Shown here piece after piece: positions 26,112 through 35,803 of a stretch of 64,000 nucleotides of DNA. A model generated the notes under the pieces. That model did no database searches. It was given only the letters and a program-made list of their open reading frames with translations, and was not told the origin of the DNA. The stretch is from Streptomyces sp. NBC_01463. Lineage in GTDB: Bacteria > Actinomycetota > Actinomycetes > Streptomycetales > Streptomycetaceae. The translations under genes were made by a program, and so were the position numbers. The stretch spans positions 7,812,001 to 7,876,000 of the forward strand of contig CP109468.1 in assembly GCA_036227345.1 (NCBI GenBank), read 5' to 3'. Position 1 is the first letter of the stretch; each line of letters opens with the position of its first letter.

Positions 26112-27872
26112 TCACGCGGCCGGGGCCGGGCTCAGCACGATGACGGTGTCCCCCTTCGCGGGAGTGGGCGTCCCGGTGTCCGTGACCGGTGTCAGCCGGC
26201 CGTCCGGCCCCACCACGAACAGCAGCGCCTCGCCCGCCGGGAGATCCGGCCCGGCCGGCCGGGCCACCACACGGGCCCCCGCCCCGAACCTCCGGGACAG
26301 CTCAGGACCGTTGAGCCCGCCGCCGAACAGCGACTCCCCGCCCGTGTAGGGCGCCACCACCCCGTGGCCTGCCGTGGGCGCCGGGAGCCGGTGGACCGGG
26401 CCCTCGACGCTCTCGCGGAGCGTCATCGACGCGAGGGCGTTGAAATCGTCCTCGTCCGTGAGCAGCAGCACCCCGGTGATGCCCTCCAGTTCCGCGCCGG
26501 CGCCGGTCGCCGAGGCGAGCAGCTCACCGGGGGCCAGCTTCAGCCCGGCCGCCTCGATCCGTGCCCGCTCCCGGTCCGCGCCGGCCCACATCAGGACGTC
26601 AAGCCCCGCCGAACGCAGCGCGCACGCCAGGTCGACCGCCCACGGGGCGCCGCCCACGAGCAGCGGCCGGGACCGCGCGGGGCGCAGCACCCCGAGCCGC
26701 TTGGCCACCGGGTACGCCGTCAGGCCGTACAGCGTGACCGTGGCGACGATCACGACGAAGGTGGCGGGCAGGATGCGCTCGGCGCCCGCGATCCCCTGCG
26801 CGACCAGCTCGGCCGAGAACGTGGAGGCCGTGGCGGCGGCCACGATGCCGCGCGGGGCCATCCAGCCGATGAACCACCGTTCCCCGCGCGGCACATCGGT
26901 GCGAAGGGCAGCGAGGTGGGCGACCAGCGGTCTGGTCACCAGGACGAGCAGCGCGACCAGGGCGAGCGACGGCAGCACCACGTGCCGCAGGGACGCCGGG
27001 GTGACCGTGGCCGAGATGGAGATGAACAGCAGACCGATCGTCAGGGAGACCAGCGTCTCGAGGAACGGCCGCCGGGCCGGGATGTCCAGGCCCGGCAGAT
27101 TGGCCATGGCCATCCCCATGACGACCGCCGAGATCAGTCCCGTGTCGTCGCGGAGCGCGTCACAGGCCGCCGCCGCCCCGATCACGGCGGCGATCTGCAC
27201 CGAGGTCGCCAGTTCCTCGCTCAGCCGCATCCGGCTCAGCACCAGCCACAGCAGCACCGCCCCGGCGACGCCCCCGGCCAGCCCGACGGCCGCACTGATC
27301 ATGAAGCCCGCCAGCTGGCTGCCGAACCCGTGCCGGCCGCCGGCGACGACGCCATGGAAGACGAGCGCCCCCAGGATGCCGCCCACCGGATCGATCAGTG
27401 AGCCCTCCCAGACGAGGACGCGCTGCAGCCGCTCGGTGGGCCGGACGAAGTTGAGCAGCGGCCCGACCACGGTCGGCCCGGAGACGACGAGGATGGCGGC
27501 GAGCATCACCGCCGCCGGCATCGACATGTCCAGCACCGGTACGGCGAACAGGGCGGCGGACACCAGGGTGAGCAGGGCCCCCAGCCAGAGCAGCCGGACC
27601 ACGACACGGCGCGTGTGCCCCGTGAGCCGTCTGAGCTCCAGGCCCAGACCGGCGTCGTAGAGGATCACCGCCACCGCCAGGGACACCAGCGGGGAGAAGG
27701 CGGCGCCCAGCAGCCGTTCGGGGTTGACGGTGTCGGTGATTGCCCCGGCGGTGAACCCCACCGGCAGCAGCACGAGCAGCGCCGGGACGCGCAGCCGGCT
27801 CGCCAGCAGTTGTGAGCCGACCGCGAGCACCACGATCAGCCCAAGCCCCGTGAGCACCTGATCGGCCGTCAT
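26112..27872 (-). CDS. CPA1-type monovalent cation/proton antiporter with C-terminal cytosolic domain
   Basis: 586-residue membrane antiporter. Twelve or so hydrophobic segments occupy residues about 5-400, with ILYDAGLGLE, VVSGPTVVGPLL and WEGSLIDPVGGILGALVF, matching the family's unwound-helix and ion-binding Asp region, and IGWMAPRGIVAAATAS later. The last 180 residues form a cytosolic domain beginning RPLLVGGAPWAVDLACALRSAGLDVLMW, a TrkA-N/Rossmann-like fold that may gate transport by nucleotide, followed by a TrkA-C-like end. ATG at 27872 follows GGAGG. Role: Na+ or K+/H+ exchange at the plasma membrane. Confidence 0.88.
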   Translation of the reverse strand: MTADQVLTGLGLIVVLAVGSQLLASRLRVPALLVLLPVGFTAGAITDTVNPERLLGAAFSPLVSLAVAVILYDAGLGLELRRLTGHTRRVVVRLLWLGALLTLVSAALFAVPVLDMSMPAAVMLAAILVVSGPTVVGPLLNFVRPTERLQRVLVWEGSLIDPVGGILGALVFHGVVAGGRHGFGSQLAGFMISAAVGLAGGVAGAVLLWLVLSRMRLSEELATSVQIAAVIGAAAACDALRDDTGLISAVVMGMAMANLPGLDIPARRPFLETLVSLTIGLLFISISATVTPASLRHVVLPSLALVALLVLVTRPLVAHLAALRTDVPRGERWFIGWMAPRGIVAAATASTFSAELVAQGIAGAERILPATFVVIVATVTLYGLTAYPVAKRLGVLRPARSRPLLVGGAPWAVDLACALRSAGLDVLMWAGADRERARIEAAGLKLAPGELLASATGAGAELEGITGVLLLTDEDDFNALASMTLRESVEGPVHRLPAPTAGHGVVAPYTGGESLFGGGLNGPELSRRFGAGARVVARPAGPDLPAGEALLFVVGPDGRLTPVTDTGTPTPAKGDTVIVLSPAPAA

Positions 27873-28161
27873 GACCGTGCCTCCTTCGCCGACGTCCCTC
27901 CGGTGCCGGGGCCGCGGTCTCGCCGCCCGCGGAGCACCGCGCGCGACCACCTTCCGCGGCGGCGCACGGCGGCGGCGGTCAGGCGCGCGCCCGCCGGGGC
28001 CGACGGGCCGCGCTGTCCGTCCAATGGGCTAACGGACCGAGGGGCGAGGGAGGAGCGAGGCACGTGGCGCCCGACCGGCCGGCTCCTCCGCCGTGAGGGC
28101 CGCCACCGGCCGCGGACCGGCCCCACGGGCGTGCCACGACGCCACCTGGGATGATCGACGC

Positions 28162-28392
28162 GTGGAGTCCCCAGAACCCGTCCCCGGCACCGACACCGGG
28201 CAACTGCCCGGCACCACCGCGGCCACCGGGCACCGCGTCGTGCGCTGCCGCCTGTGCGGTCGCCCGCTCACCGGCACGGCCTCACGCAGGACGGGACTCG
28301 GCCCGTCGTGCGACGCCAAACTGCACCCGGCGCCGCCCGACATCCGTACCCGCCGTCACGAGGTCGACCAGGATCCGCTGCCGGGCACCTGA
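28162..28392 (+). CDS. DUF6011 small zinc-ribbon-like protein
   Basis: 76 residues. The core VVRCRLCGRPLTGTASRRTG-LGPSCDAKL has a CxxC and a downstream Cys pattern of DUF6011, probably a metal-binding knuckle. GTG at 28162 has no ribosome site, but a GATGAT -10-like box (28150-28155) lies 6 nt before it, consistent with a leaderless mRNA. It ends 4 bp before the convergent tesB stop. Function unknown. Confidence 0.78.
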   Translation: MESPEPVPGTDTGQLPGTTAATGHRVVRCRLCGRPLTGTASRRTGLGPSCDAKLHPAPPDIRTRRHEVDQDPLPGT

Positions 28393-28396
28393 CCCC

Positions 28397-29278
28397 TCAG
28401 GACACCGGGGTGTCCAGCCGGCGGAACAGGCCCTCCTGCACCACGGACACCAGCAGATTCCCCTCGCGGTCGTAGATCCGGCCCCGCGCCAGACCCCGGC
28501 CACCGGTCGCCACCGGCGACTCCTGGTCGTACAGGAACCACTCGTCGGCCCGGAACGGACGGTGGAACCACATCGCGTGGTCCAGCGACGCCATGTCGAA
28601 GCCGCGCGGCCCCCACAGCGGCTCCACCGGAATGCGCACCGCGTCGAGGAGCGTCATGTCGCTCGCGTACGTCAGCGCACACGTGTGCACCAGCGGGTCG
28701 TCGCCCAGCGGGCCGACCGCGCGCATCCACACCGCGCTGCGCGGGTCCGCGTCCTTGATCTCCTCCCGCGTCCAACGCAGCCGGTCGACATAGCGGATGT
28801 CGAACGGCTGGCGCCGCGCCATCCGCTCCAGCGCCTCCGGCAGCACGCCCAGGTGCTCGCCGACCTCCTCGGCGACCGTGGGCAGTTCCTCCGGATCGGG
28901 CACGATCCTGGCCGGCGGCAACTGGTGCTCGAACCCCGCCTCCTCCGGGCGGTGGAACGACGCCGTCAGGTTGAAGATCGTCCGGCCCTGCTGGACGGCC
29001 GTCACCCGGCGGGTGGTGAAGGACCGGCCGTCCCTGACCCGCTCGACCTCGTAGACGATCGGCACCCCGGGACGGCCCGGACGCAGGAAGTAGGCGTGCA
29101 GCGAGTGCACCGGACGGTCCCCGTCCGTGGTGCGGCCCGCCGCCACCAGGGCCTGACCGGCCACCTGCCCGCCGAAGACCCGTTGCAGGGACTCCTCGGG
29201 ACTGCGGCCGCGGAAGATGTTGACCTCGATCCGCTCCAGGTCGAGCAGGTCGACCAGACGCTCGGCGGGGTTCGTCAT
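28397..29278 (-). CDS. tesB: Acyl-CoA thioesterase II
   Basis: 293-residue double-hotdog thioesterase that hydrolyses medium/long acyl-CoA to free acid and CoA. N-terminal hotdog with NIFRGRSPEESLQRVFGGQVAGQALVAAG and HSLHAYFLRPG; C-terminal hotdog with FDMASLDHAMWFHRPFRADEWFLYDQESP and LVSVVQEGLFR, which place the family's Asp (SLDH) and Gln (VQEG) catalytic residues. ATG at 29278 follows GGAGAAG. It lies 46 bp downstream of the helicase gene on the same strand and may be co-transcribed. Confidence 0.94.
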   Translation of the reverse strand: MTNPAERLVDLLDLERIEVNIFRGRSPEESLQRVFGGQVAGQALVAAGRTTDGDRPVHSLHAYFLRPGRPGVPIVYEVERVRDGRSFTTRRVTAVQQGRTIFNLTASFHRPEEAGFEHQLPPARIVPDPEELPTVAEEVGEHLGVLPEALERMARRQPFDIRYVDRLRWTREEIKDADPRSAVWMRAVGPLGDDPLVHTCALTYASDMTLLDAVRIPVEPLWGPRGFDMASLDHAMWFHRPFRADEWFLYDQESPVATGGRGLARGRIYDREGNLLVSVVQEGLFRRLDTPVS

Positions 29279-29324
29279 GCGGTTCTTCTCCACTCTCGCA
29301 GCGTCGCCACCGGCGGGGACGCGC

Positions 29325-31838
29325 TCACAGCTGGCCCACGGAGGTGACCCGGAGAACGGCCCGGCCCTCCTCGTCGGACGCGGCCAGATCGACCTCGGCA
29401 CTGATGCCCCAGTCATGGTCGCCGTTCGGGTCGGCGAACGTCTGCCGGACCCGCCAGAGACCGTGCTCCGCGTCCTCGTCGATCTTCAGCAGCTTCGGCC
29501 CGCGGGCGTCCGGGCCGGTGCCCAGCTCCTCGTACTCGTCCCAGTACGCGTCCATCGCCTCGCCCCACGCGTCCTCGTCCCAGCCCGCGTCCCCGTCCAG
29601 CTCGCCCAGGTCGCGGACCCGGTCCAGCGCGGCCAGCTCGACCCGGCGGAACATCGCGTTGCGCACCAGCACCCGGAAGGCGCGCGCGTTGGCCGTGACC
29701 GGCTTGACCTCGTCGGCCCGCTCCTGCGCCTGCTCGGCCGTCTCCACCTCGGGATTGGCGAGCTGCTCCCACTCGTCGAGGAGACTGGAGTCGACCTGAC
29801 GGACCATCTCCCCGAGCCAGGCGATGAGGTCCTGCAGGTCCTCGGACTTGATGTCGTCCGGGATGGTGTGCTCCAGCGCCTTGTACGCGCTCGCGAGATA
29901 CCGCAGCACGATGCCCTCGGTACGCGCCAGCTCGTAGTTCGACGTGAACTCGGTGAACGTCATCGCGCGCTCGTACATGTCGCGGATCACCGACTTCGGC
30001 GACACCGGGTGGTCGCTGACCCACGGGTGGCTCTGGCGGTAGACGTCGTACGCGTGCCACAGCAGCTCGCTGAGCGGCTTCGGGTACGTGACCTCCTGGA
30101 GGAGCTCCATCCGCTCCTCGTACTCGATGCCGTCGGCCTTCATCTGCCCGACCGCCTCACCGCGCGCCTTGTTCTGCTGCGCGGCGAGGATCTGACGCGG
30201 GTCGTCGAGCGTCGACTCCACCACCGAGACCATGTCCAGCGCGTACGACGGCGAGTCGGCGTCCAGCAGCTCGAACGCGGCGAGCGCGAACGTGGACAGC
30301 GGCTGGTTCAGCGCGAAGTCCTGCTGAAGGTCGACGGTGAGCCGCACGATACGGCCCTCCGCGTCGGGCTTCTCCAGCCGCTCCACGACGCCGCCGTCCA
30401 GCAGCGAACGGTAGATCGCGATCGCCCGGCGGATGTGCCGCAGCTGCGCCTTGCGCGGCTCGTGGTTGTCCTCCAGCAGATGCCGCATCGCGTCGAAGGC
30501 GTTGCCGGGGCGCGCGATGACGGAGAGCAGCATGGTGTGCGTGACCCGGAAACGGGACGTCAGCGGCTCCGGGTCGGACTGGATCAGCTTGTCGAACGTG
30601 GTCTCGGACCAGGCGACGAAGCCCTCGGGCGCCTTCTTGCGGACGACCTTGCGCTTCTTCTTCGGGTCGTCACCCGCCTTCTTGACCGCCTTCTCGTTCT
30701 CGACGACGTGCTCGGGGGCCTGGGCGACGACGAAGCCCGCCGTGTCGAAGCCCGCCCGGCCGGCCCGGCCCGCGATCTGGTGGAACTCGCGTGCCCGCAG
30801 CGTCCGCACCCGGGTGCCGTCGTACTTGGTCAGCGCGGTGAACAGCACCGTCCGGATGGGGACGTTGACGCCGACGCCGAGCGTGTCCGTACCGCAGATG
30901 ACCTTCAACAGACCGGCCTGCGCGAGCTTCTCGACCAGCCGCCGGTACTTCGGGAGCATCCCGGCGTGGTGCACACCGATGCCGTGGCGTACGTAACGGG
31001 AGAGGTTCTGGCCGAACTTGGTGGTGAAGCGGAAGTTGCCGATGAGATCGGCGATCTTCTCCTTCTCCTCCTTGGTGCACATGTTGATGCTCATCAGCGA
31101 CTGCGCCCGCTCGACCGCCGCGGCCTGCGTGAAGTGCACGATGTAGACCGGCGACTGCCGGGTGTCCAGCAGCTCGGTGATCGTCTCGGTGATCGGCGTC
31201 AGCCGGTACTCGTAGCTGAGCGGGACCGGCCGGGTCGCCGAGCGGACCACGGAGGTGGGGCGGCCGGTACGGCGGGTCAGGTCCTCCTCGAACATCCGGA
31301 CGTCACCGAGCGTGGCCGACATCAGGACGAACTGGGCCTGCGGCAGCTCCAGGATCGGAATCTGCCACGCCCAGCCGCGGTCCTGCTCCGCGTAGAAGTG
31401 GAACTCGTCCATCACGACCTGGCCGATGTCCGCGTACTTCCCGTCACGCAGCGCGATGGAGGCCAGCACCTCGGCCGTGCAGCAGATCACCGGGGCGTCG
31501 GCGTTGACCGAGGCGTCGCCGGTGAGCATGCCGACGTTCTCCGTACCGAACAGCTTGCACAGGTCGAAGAACTTCTCCGAGACCAGGGCCTTGATCGGGG
31601 CGGTGTAGAAGGTGACCTTGTCCTGGGCCAGGGCGGTGAAGTGCGCACCCGCCGCGACCAGGCTCTTTCCCGATCCCGTCGGGGTGGAGAGGATCACGTT
31701 GGCCCCGGAGACCACCTCGATCAGCGCCTCCTCCTGAGCAGGATAGAGAGTGATCCCCTGCGTCTCGGTCCATGACGAGAAAGCCTCGAAAAGGGCGTCG
31801 GGGTCGTCGGTCGGGGGCAGCTGATCGATAAGGGTCAC
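29325..31838 (-). CDS. DEAD/DEAH-box superfamily 2 helicase with DUF3516 domain
   Basis: 837 residues. Helicase motifs in order: LYPAQEEALIEVV (Q-like), STPTGSGKS (motif I, near residue 55), TAPIKALVSEKF (Ia), VVMDEFHFYAE (II, DEFH), MSATLGD (III), GTDTLGVGVNVPIRTVLF (V) and QIAGRAGRAGFD (VI). The lysine-rich stretch KKKRKVVRKKAPEG follows, then the long DUF3516 C-terminal domain. This is the Ski2-like actinobacterial helicase family presumed to act on RNA. The start is GTG at 31838 near GGGGG; an upstream in-frame ATG (31916) lacks a ribosome site. Confidence 0.92.
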   Translation of the reverse strand: MTLIDQLPPTDDPDALFEAFSSWTETQGITLYPAQEEALIEVVSGANVILSTPTGSGKSLVAAGAHFTALAQDKVTFYTAPIKALVSEKFFDLCKLFGTENVGMLTGDASVNADAPVICCTAEVLASIALRDGKYADIGQVVMDEFHFYAEQDRGWAWQIPILELPQAQFVLMSATLGDVRMFEEDLTRRTGRPTSVVRSATRPVPLSYEYRLTPITETITELLDTRQSPVYIVHFTQAAAVERAQSLMSINMCTKEEKEKIADLIGNFRFTTKFGQNLSRYVRHGIGVHHAGMLPKYRRLVEKLAQAGLLKVICGTDTLGVGVNVPIRTVLFTALTKYDGTRVRTLRAREFHQIAGRAGRAGFDTAGFVVAQAPEHVVENEKAVKKAGDDPKKKRKVVRKKAPEGFVAWSETTFDKLIQSDPEPLTSRFRVTHTMLLSVIARPGNAFDAMRHLLEDNHEPRKAQLRHIRRAIAIYRSLLDGGVVERLEKPDAEGRIVRLTVDLQQDFALNQPLSTFALAAFELLDADSPSYALDMVSVVESTLDDPRQILAAQQNKARGEAVGQMKADGIEYEERMELLQEVTYPKPLSELLWHAYDVYRQSHPWVSDHPVSPKSVIRDMYERAMTFTEFTSNYELARTEGIVLRYLASAYKALEHTIPDDIKSEDLQDLIAWLGEMVRQVDSSLLDEWEQLANPEVETAEQAQERADEVKPVTANARAFRVLVRNAMFRRVELAALDRVRDLGELDGDAGWDEDAWGEAMDAYWDEYEELGTGPDARGPKLLKIDEDAEHGLWRVRQTFADPNGDHDWGISAEVDLAASDEEGRAVLRVTSVGQL

Positions 31839-32008
31839 GCCCCCATCTTGCCTGTCTTCCGCCCGGATGAGGGAACCGGACGATCGCGCGAAGATCACGG
31901 ACGATACGCTGCCCACTCAACTCGGCCGCACCGCAACGACGATGGCCGGAACTCGTGCACGGGCGGGACCCGGCGCACCTCTCTACACCTACGGGGGCGG
32001 AAACAGCC

Positions 32009-32800
32009 ATGATGGGACCGGCACACTCTCTGTCAGGAGCAGCGGCCTGGCTGGGGGTGGGCGCGGCCGCGGCCGCCACGGGCCACACCATGCCGTGGCC
32101 CGTCCTGGTCGTCGGCGCGCTGATCACCGCGGGTGCGGCGCTCGCCCCGGACCTCGACCACAAGTCGGCGACCATCTCGCGCGCCTTCGGGCCGATCTCC
32201 CGCGGCCTCTGCGAGATCGTCGACAAGCTCTCGCACGCCGTCTACAAGGCCACGAAGCTGCGGGGCGACTCGAACCGCAACGGCGGCCACCGGACCCTGA
32301 CCCACACCTGGCTGTGGGCGGTCCTGATCGGCGCGGGCGCCTCCGCCGCGGCGGTCACCGGCGGCCGGTGGGCGGTGCTGGCGATCCTCTTCGTCCACCT
32401 GGTGCTCGCCGTCGAGGGGCTGCTGTGGCGGGCCGCCCGGGTGTCCAGCGACGTCCTTGTCTGGCTGCTCGGGGCGACCAGCGCGTGGATCCTCGCGGGC
32501 GTCCTGGACAAGGCGGGCAACGGCTCCGACTGGCTGTTCGACGCGCCGGGCCAGGAGTACATGTGGCTCGGGCTGCCGATCGTGCTGGGCGCCCTCGTCC
32601 ATGACATCGGTGACGCACTGACCGTCTCCGGCTGCCCGATCCTGTGGCCGATCCCGGTCGGCCGCAAGCGCTGGTACCCGATCGGCCCGCCGAAGCCCAT
32701 GCGGTTCAGGGCCGGCAGCTGGGTGGAGCTGAAGGTGCTGATGCCGGTGTTCATGCTGGCGGGCGGAGTGGGCGCGGCAGCCGCGATGAACGTCATCTGA
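32009..32800 (+). CDS. DUF457/YdjM-type membrane-bound metal-dependent hydrolase
   Basis: 263 residues, 5-6 hydrophobic segments. The family metal-site motifs are present: GPAHSLSGAAAW near the N-terminus, ALAPDLDHKSATISR and GGHRTLTHTWLW. These match the LexA-regulated YdjM-like family of putative inner-membrane metal hydrolases; no substrate is established. The start ATG 32009 (ATGATG) follows a weak GGGGGCGG. Ends at a perfect 17-bp terminator. Confidence 0.9.
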   Translation: MMGPAHSLSGAAAWLGVGAAAAATGHTMPWPVLVVGALITAGAALAPDLDHKSATISRAFGPISRGLCEIVDKLSHAVYKATKLRGDSNRNGGHRTLTHTWLWAVLIGAGASAAAVTGGRWAVLAILFVHLVLAVEGLLWRAARVSSDVLVWLLGATSAWILAGVLDKAGNGSDWLFDAPGQEYMWLGLPIVLGALVHDIGDALTVSGCPILWPIPVGRKRWYPIGPPKPMRFRAGSWVELKVLMPVFMLAGGVGAAAAMNVI

Positions 32801-32832
32801 CGCAGCGCCTCCCCGGCGGTTCCCGGGCACAC

Positions 32833-32874
32833 GACGGCGCCCCGGGCGGATTCCATCCCGCCCGGGGCGCCGTC
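32833..32874. terminator. Perfect 17-bp terminator hairpin
   Basis: GACGGCGCCCCGGGCGG (32833-32849) and CCGCCCGGGGCGCCGTC (32858-32874) pair perfectly around an 8-nt loop. It lies between the convergent DUF457 gene (ends 32800) and the AsnC gene (ends 32906) and can serve both. Confidence 0.93.
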
Positions 32875-32905
32875 CGGCATGTGCGGGGCGACAACCGCCC
32901 CACCG

Positions 32906-33901
32906 CTACCCCGGCGACGGAGGGACCAGCCGGCCGTGCGAGATCAGGGAGGCCGCCTGCTTGAGCCGGCGGACCCGGATGCTGACCCCGTAGGCGTCGA
33001 CGCCGGGGGTGGCTGCCAGCCGGGTGGTCAGGTAGCGGTAGAAGTCCTCGGCGTCGCGGCAGATCACGATGGCCAGCAGATTGTGGTCGCCGCTGGTGGC
33101 GGCGGCGAACGCGACCTCCTCGTGCCCGGCGATCTCCTGACCGGTGCGCGCCAGAGCGGCGGGAGCGACGCGCATCCAGAGGGTGGCGTTGAGATGGAAG
33201 CCCAGATGCTCCGGCAGCAGGTCGATGTCGTACGAGAGCGTGCCGGACGCCTCCAGTGACTCCAGCCGTCGCGCGACGCGGCCCTTGGACCAGCCGGTGA
33301 CCTCGGCGAGCCGGGTGTGCGAGGTACGGCCGTCCTCGGCCAGCGCGTCGAGCAGCGGACCGTCCTGCGCGGTGAGGGGAAGGAGCGGACCGGCCGGGGC
33401 GGGGGCGGGGCCGGTGGTCAGCCGCTCCTCCTGCTCGGGGGTGAGATGACCGCCGAAGCCGGTCCAGCCCGCGGTGCCGGGGCTGCCGAAGGGGTGGATC
33501 AGCAGATCGATGCTCAGGTCGAGCACGGCGGCGGACCTGGGCAACTGCTGGAGCAGCATGTCCTCGCGCGGGGCGTGGAGCGGTGAGCGGACGACACAGA
33601 TGATCTCCGAGCCGCCCGAGGCGATACTGGCGTACGCGATGTCCGGGCGCCGCGCCAGCGCGTCGGCGAGCGGGACGGCGCGGTCGGGGCGGCAGCGGAT
33701 GCGCGCGACCCACTGCGCCTCGCCGTGGACGGCGGGATCGACCAGGCCCACGACCCGCATCGCGCCGCTGCGGCGCAGCGCCTGGCAGCGCCGGGCCGCC
33801 GTCTGCTCCGACACTCCGATCACCTCGCCGATGAGCCGGAACGGGGCACGTGGCGAGCGCTGAAGGATGCGGAGGATTTTCATGTCCACGTCGTCGATCA
33901 C
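32906..33901 (-). CDS. Two-unit AsnC/Lrp-family regulator (second)
   Basis: 331 residues. First HTH: DVDMKILRILQRSPRAPFRLIGEVIGVSEQTAARRCQAL (residues about 3-42), second HTH: LTAQDGPLLDALAEDGRTSHTRLAEVTGWSKGRVARRLESL (around 180-220), each followed by an AsnC ligand domain. Same fused design as the regulator at 14913-15917, but clearly distinct in sequence. GTG at 33901. Divergent from a DHA2 efflux pump across 240 bp that contains a GTCAC-5-GTGAC dyad, so it is the likely regulator of that pump. Confidence 0.88.
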   Translation of the reverse strand: MIDDVDMKILRILQRSPRAPFRLIGEVIGVSEQTAARRCQALRRSGAMRVVGLVDPAVHGEAQWVARIRCRPDRAVPLADALARRPDIAYASIASGGSEIICVVRSPLHAPREDMLLQQLPRSAAVLDLSIDLLIHPFGSPGTAGWTGFGGHLTPEQEERLTTGPAPAPAGPLLPLTAQDGPLLDALAEDGRTSHTRLAEVTGWSKGRVARRLESLEASGTLSYDIDLLPEHLGFHLNATLWMRVAPAALARTGQEIAGHEEVAFAAATSGDHNLLAIVICRDAEDFYRYLTTRLAATPGVDAYGVSIRVRRLKQAASLISHGRLVPPSPG

Positions 33902-33912
33902 GGCGGAAGTCT

Positions 33913-33927
33913 GTCACGAGGGGTGAC
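33913..33927. promoter_or_regulatory. Candidate AsnC operator
   Basis: GTCAC (33913-33917) and GTGAC (33923-33927) form a short inverted repeat with a 5-bp spacer, 12 bp upstream of the AsnC start codon and in the region shared with the divergent efflux-pump gene. Size and spacing fit an Lrp/AsnC-type site, but chance occurrence is possible. Confidence 0.4.
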
Positions 33928-34141
33928 TCCGGTGGTGGTTCTGCCCCGGTAGTGGCCCTCGGCTCGTTGATTTCGCGGGGTGTCGCCGATGCTGAGGCGC
34001 GGGTCCGTCCGAGGGGAGCGGGAGCCGTGCGGCATCGCCGGTGCGCGCGCCCTCGTGCGGCAGTCGTGCGGTTCCTCGGGGGCGGACGGAGACCCCGCTG
34101 GACATCAACCGCGGCGCGCTGCGCCGCAAAGGAGCGTCTCC

Positions 34142-35785
34142 TTGAACGTCACATCCTCGGCGAGCGGCCGGCCCGACCGGCGGGCGGCCACGCTCGTCAT
34201 GGCCTGCCTGGGCGTGTTCGTCGCCTACTTGCCGGTGACCACCGTCGCCGTGAGCCTGCCCGCGATCCAGGCGGCACTGGGCGCCTCGACGGCCCAACTG
34301 TCCTGGGTGCAGGACGCGTTCGTCCTGCCCATGGCCGCGTTCATCCTCACCGCCGGAGTGTTCGGCGACGTCCACGGGCGCAAGAAGGTCTTCCAGGCGG
34401 GCCTGCTGTTCTCCGCCGCCGGCGCCGCCGTCGCGCTCGCCGCCCCGTCGGTCCAGGTCCTGTGGACCGGCCAGGCGCTCGCCGGACTGGGCGCGGCCGC
34501 CCTGCTGCCGACGACGCTGGCCCTGATCAGCCATGTGGTGCCCGACCCCCGCGAGCGCGGCAAGTTCATCGGCCTGTGGGCGACCTCGCTCCTGGCCGCG
34601 CTGGCCGTCGGCCCGCTGATCGCCGGGGCCGTACTGGAGCACGTGGCCTGGCGGTGGATCTACCTCCTGGTCATACCCGTCTCCCTGCTCGCGACGGCCG
34701 TCGCCGCGCGGCTGCTGACGGACTCCCGCGCCCCCCACGGACGACGGCTCGACCAGCCGGGCCAGATCACCGCGGCGGTGGCCATCACCGCGCTGGTGTA
34801 CGGCGTGATCGAGGGCGGTGCCGGTTCCTTCACCGATGTCCCGGTCCTGGTGGCGCTGGCCGTCGCCGCGGCCGGCGCGGTCGCGTTCGTGGTCGCCGAG
34901 CGGCGCAGCGACAGCCCGATGCTGGACCTGACGCTGTTCCGCAGCCCGGCCTTCACGGCCACCACCCTCGTCGCGATGATCACCTTCCTGGCGCTCATCG
35001 GCTTCTTCTTCCTGCTGAGCCTCTACTTCGGCCTGGTGCAGCAGCTCGACACCCTGCAGGCGGCCTGGCGTCTCCTCATGGTCACCGCGGCCGCGATTCT
35101 CGCCGGAGGGCCCGTCGGACGTCTCATGCACCGGGTCCCCGCCCGCGTCCTGATCACCACAGGACTGCTCGTCGTCACCGCCGCGCTGCTCACCCTGACC
35201 ACCCTCGACGCGGACACGTCGTTCGCCTCCGTCGCCTGGCGGCTGGCCCTGCTGGGCCTCGGGATGGGCGGCGTCCTGACGCCCATGACCGCCACCGCGG
35301 TCGCCTCCGTGCCCCACCACCTGGCGGGCATGGCGGCAGCCGGCAACAACGCGTTCCGGCAGATCGGCGGCGCGCTCGGCCCCGCCGTCCTCGGCGCGCT
35401 CCTCACCGCCCGGGCCCTCGACACCTTCCCCGGCCACCTCGCCGACGCCGGAGTCACGGGAGCGGCCCGGCAGGGCATGGTGGACGCCGCCCGCGAGGGC
35501 GGGCTCGGTGCGGTCGCCGGGATGGACCTGGGCGCTGCCACCGGCCCGGCCCTGGGCGCCGTGGGCGACGCCTTCCTGGACGGCATGCGCCTGTGCCTGA
35601 TCGTCGCCGCGGCACTCACGCTGCTCGCCGCCCTCGTCGCCGCGGTTCTGCTGCGCCGGCCGGGCGGGACGCCCACCGCCTCGGTGAAGGTCCCCGCGGC
35701 CGCCTCGCACCCGGACCCCGGCCCGTCCGGCCAGGCCGCCCCGGGCCACGGCGGCGAACCGGTTCCGGTCCGGGGACACGGCTGA
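34142..35785 (+). CDS. DHA2-type MFS efflux transporter
   Basis: 547 residues, about 14 hydrophobic segments. DHA2 hallmarks: WVQDAFVLPMAAFILTAGVFGDVHGRKK (motif D1/A), GQALAGLGAAALLPTTLALI (motif B) and LAALAVGPLIAGAVLEHVAWRWIYLLVIP (motif C), indicating a proton-coupled drug exporter. The start is TTG at 34142: AAAGGAG lies 7 nt upstream, while the upstream ATG (33980) has no such site and gives an unlikely Arg/Gly-rich leader. It is divergent from the AsnC regulator. The unusual TTG start predicts modest translation. Confidence 0.87.
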   Translation: MNVTSSASGRPDRRAATLVMACLGVFVAYLPVTTVAVSLPAIQAALGASTAQLSWVQDAFVLPMAAFILTAGVFGDVHGRKKVFQAGLLFSAAGAAVALAAPSVQVLWTGQALAGLGAAALLPTTLALISHVVPDPRERGKFIGLWATSLLAALAVGPLIAGAVLEHVAWRWIYLLVIPVSLLATAVAARLLTDSRAPHGRRLDQPGQITAAVAITALVYGVIEGGAGSFTDVPVLVALAVAAAGAVAFVVAERRSDSPMLDLTLFRSPAFTATTLVAMITFLALIGFFFLLSLYFGLVQQLDTLQAAWRLLMVTAAAILAGGPVGRLMHRVPARVLITTGLLVVTAALLTLTTLDADTSFASVAWRLALLGLGMGGVLTPMTATAVASVPHHLAGMAAAGNNAFRQIGGALGPAVLGALLTARALDTFPGHLADAGVTGAARQGMVDAAREGGLGAVAGMDLGAATGPALGAVGDAFLDGMRLCLIVAAALTLLAALVAAVLLRRPGGTPTASVKVPAAASHPDPGPSGQAAPGHGGEPVPVRGHG

Positions 35786-35803
35786 GAGCCGGCGCGCACC
35801 GGT

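Noticed and set aside
33980..34141. ATG start for the DHA2 pump gene
   Set aside because: No ribosome site there; the strong AAAGGAG precedes TTG 34142, which gives the family's normal N-terminus.
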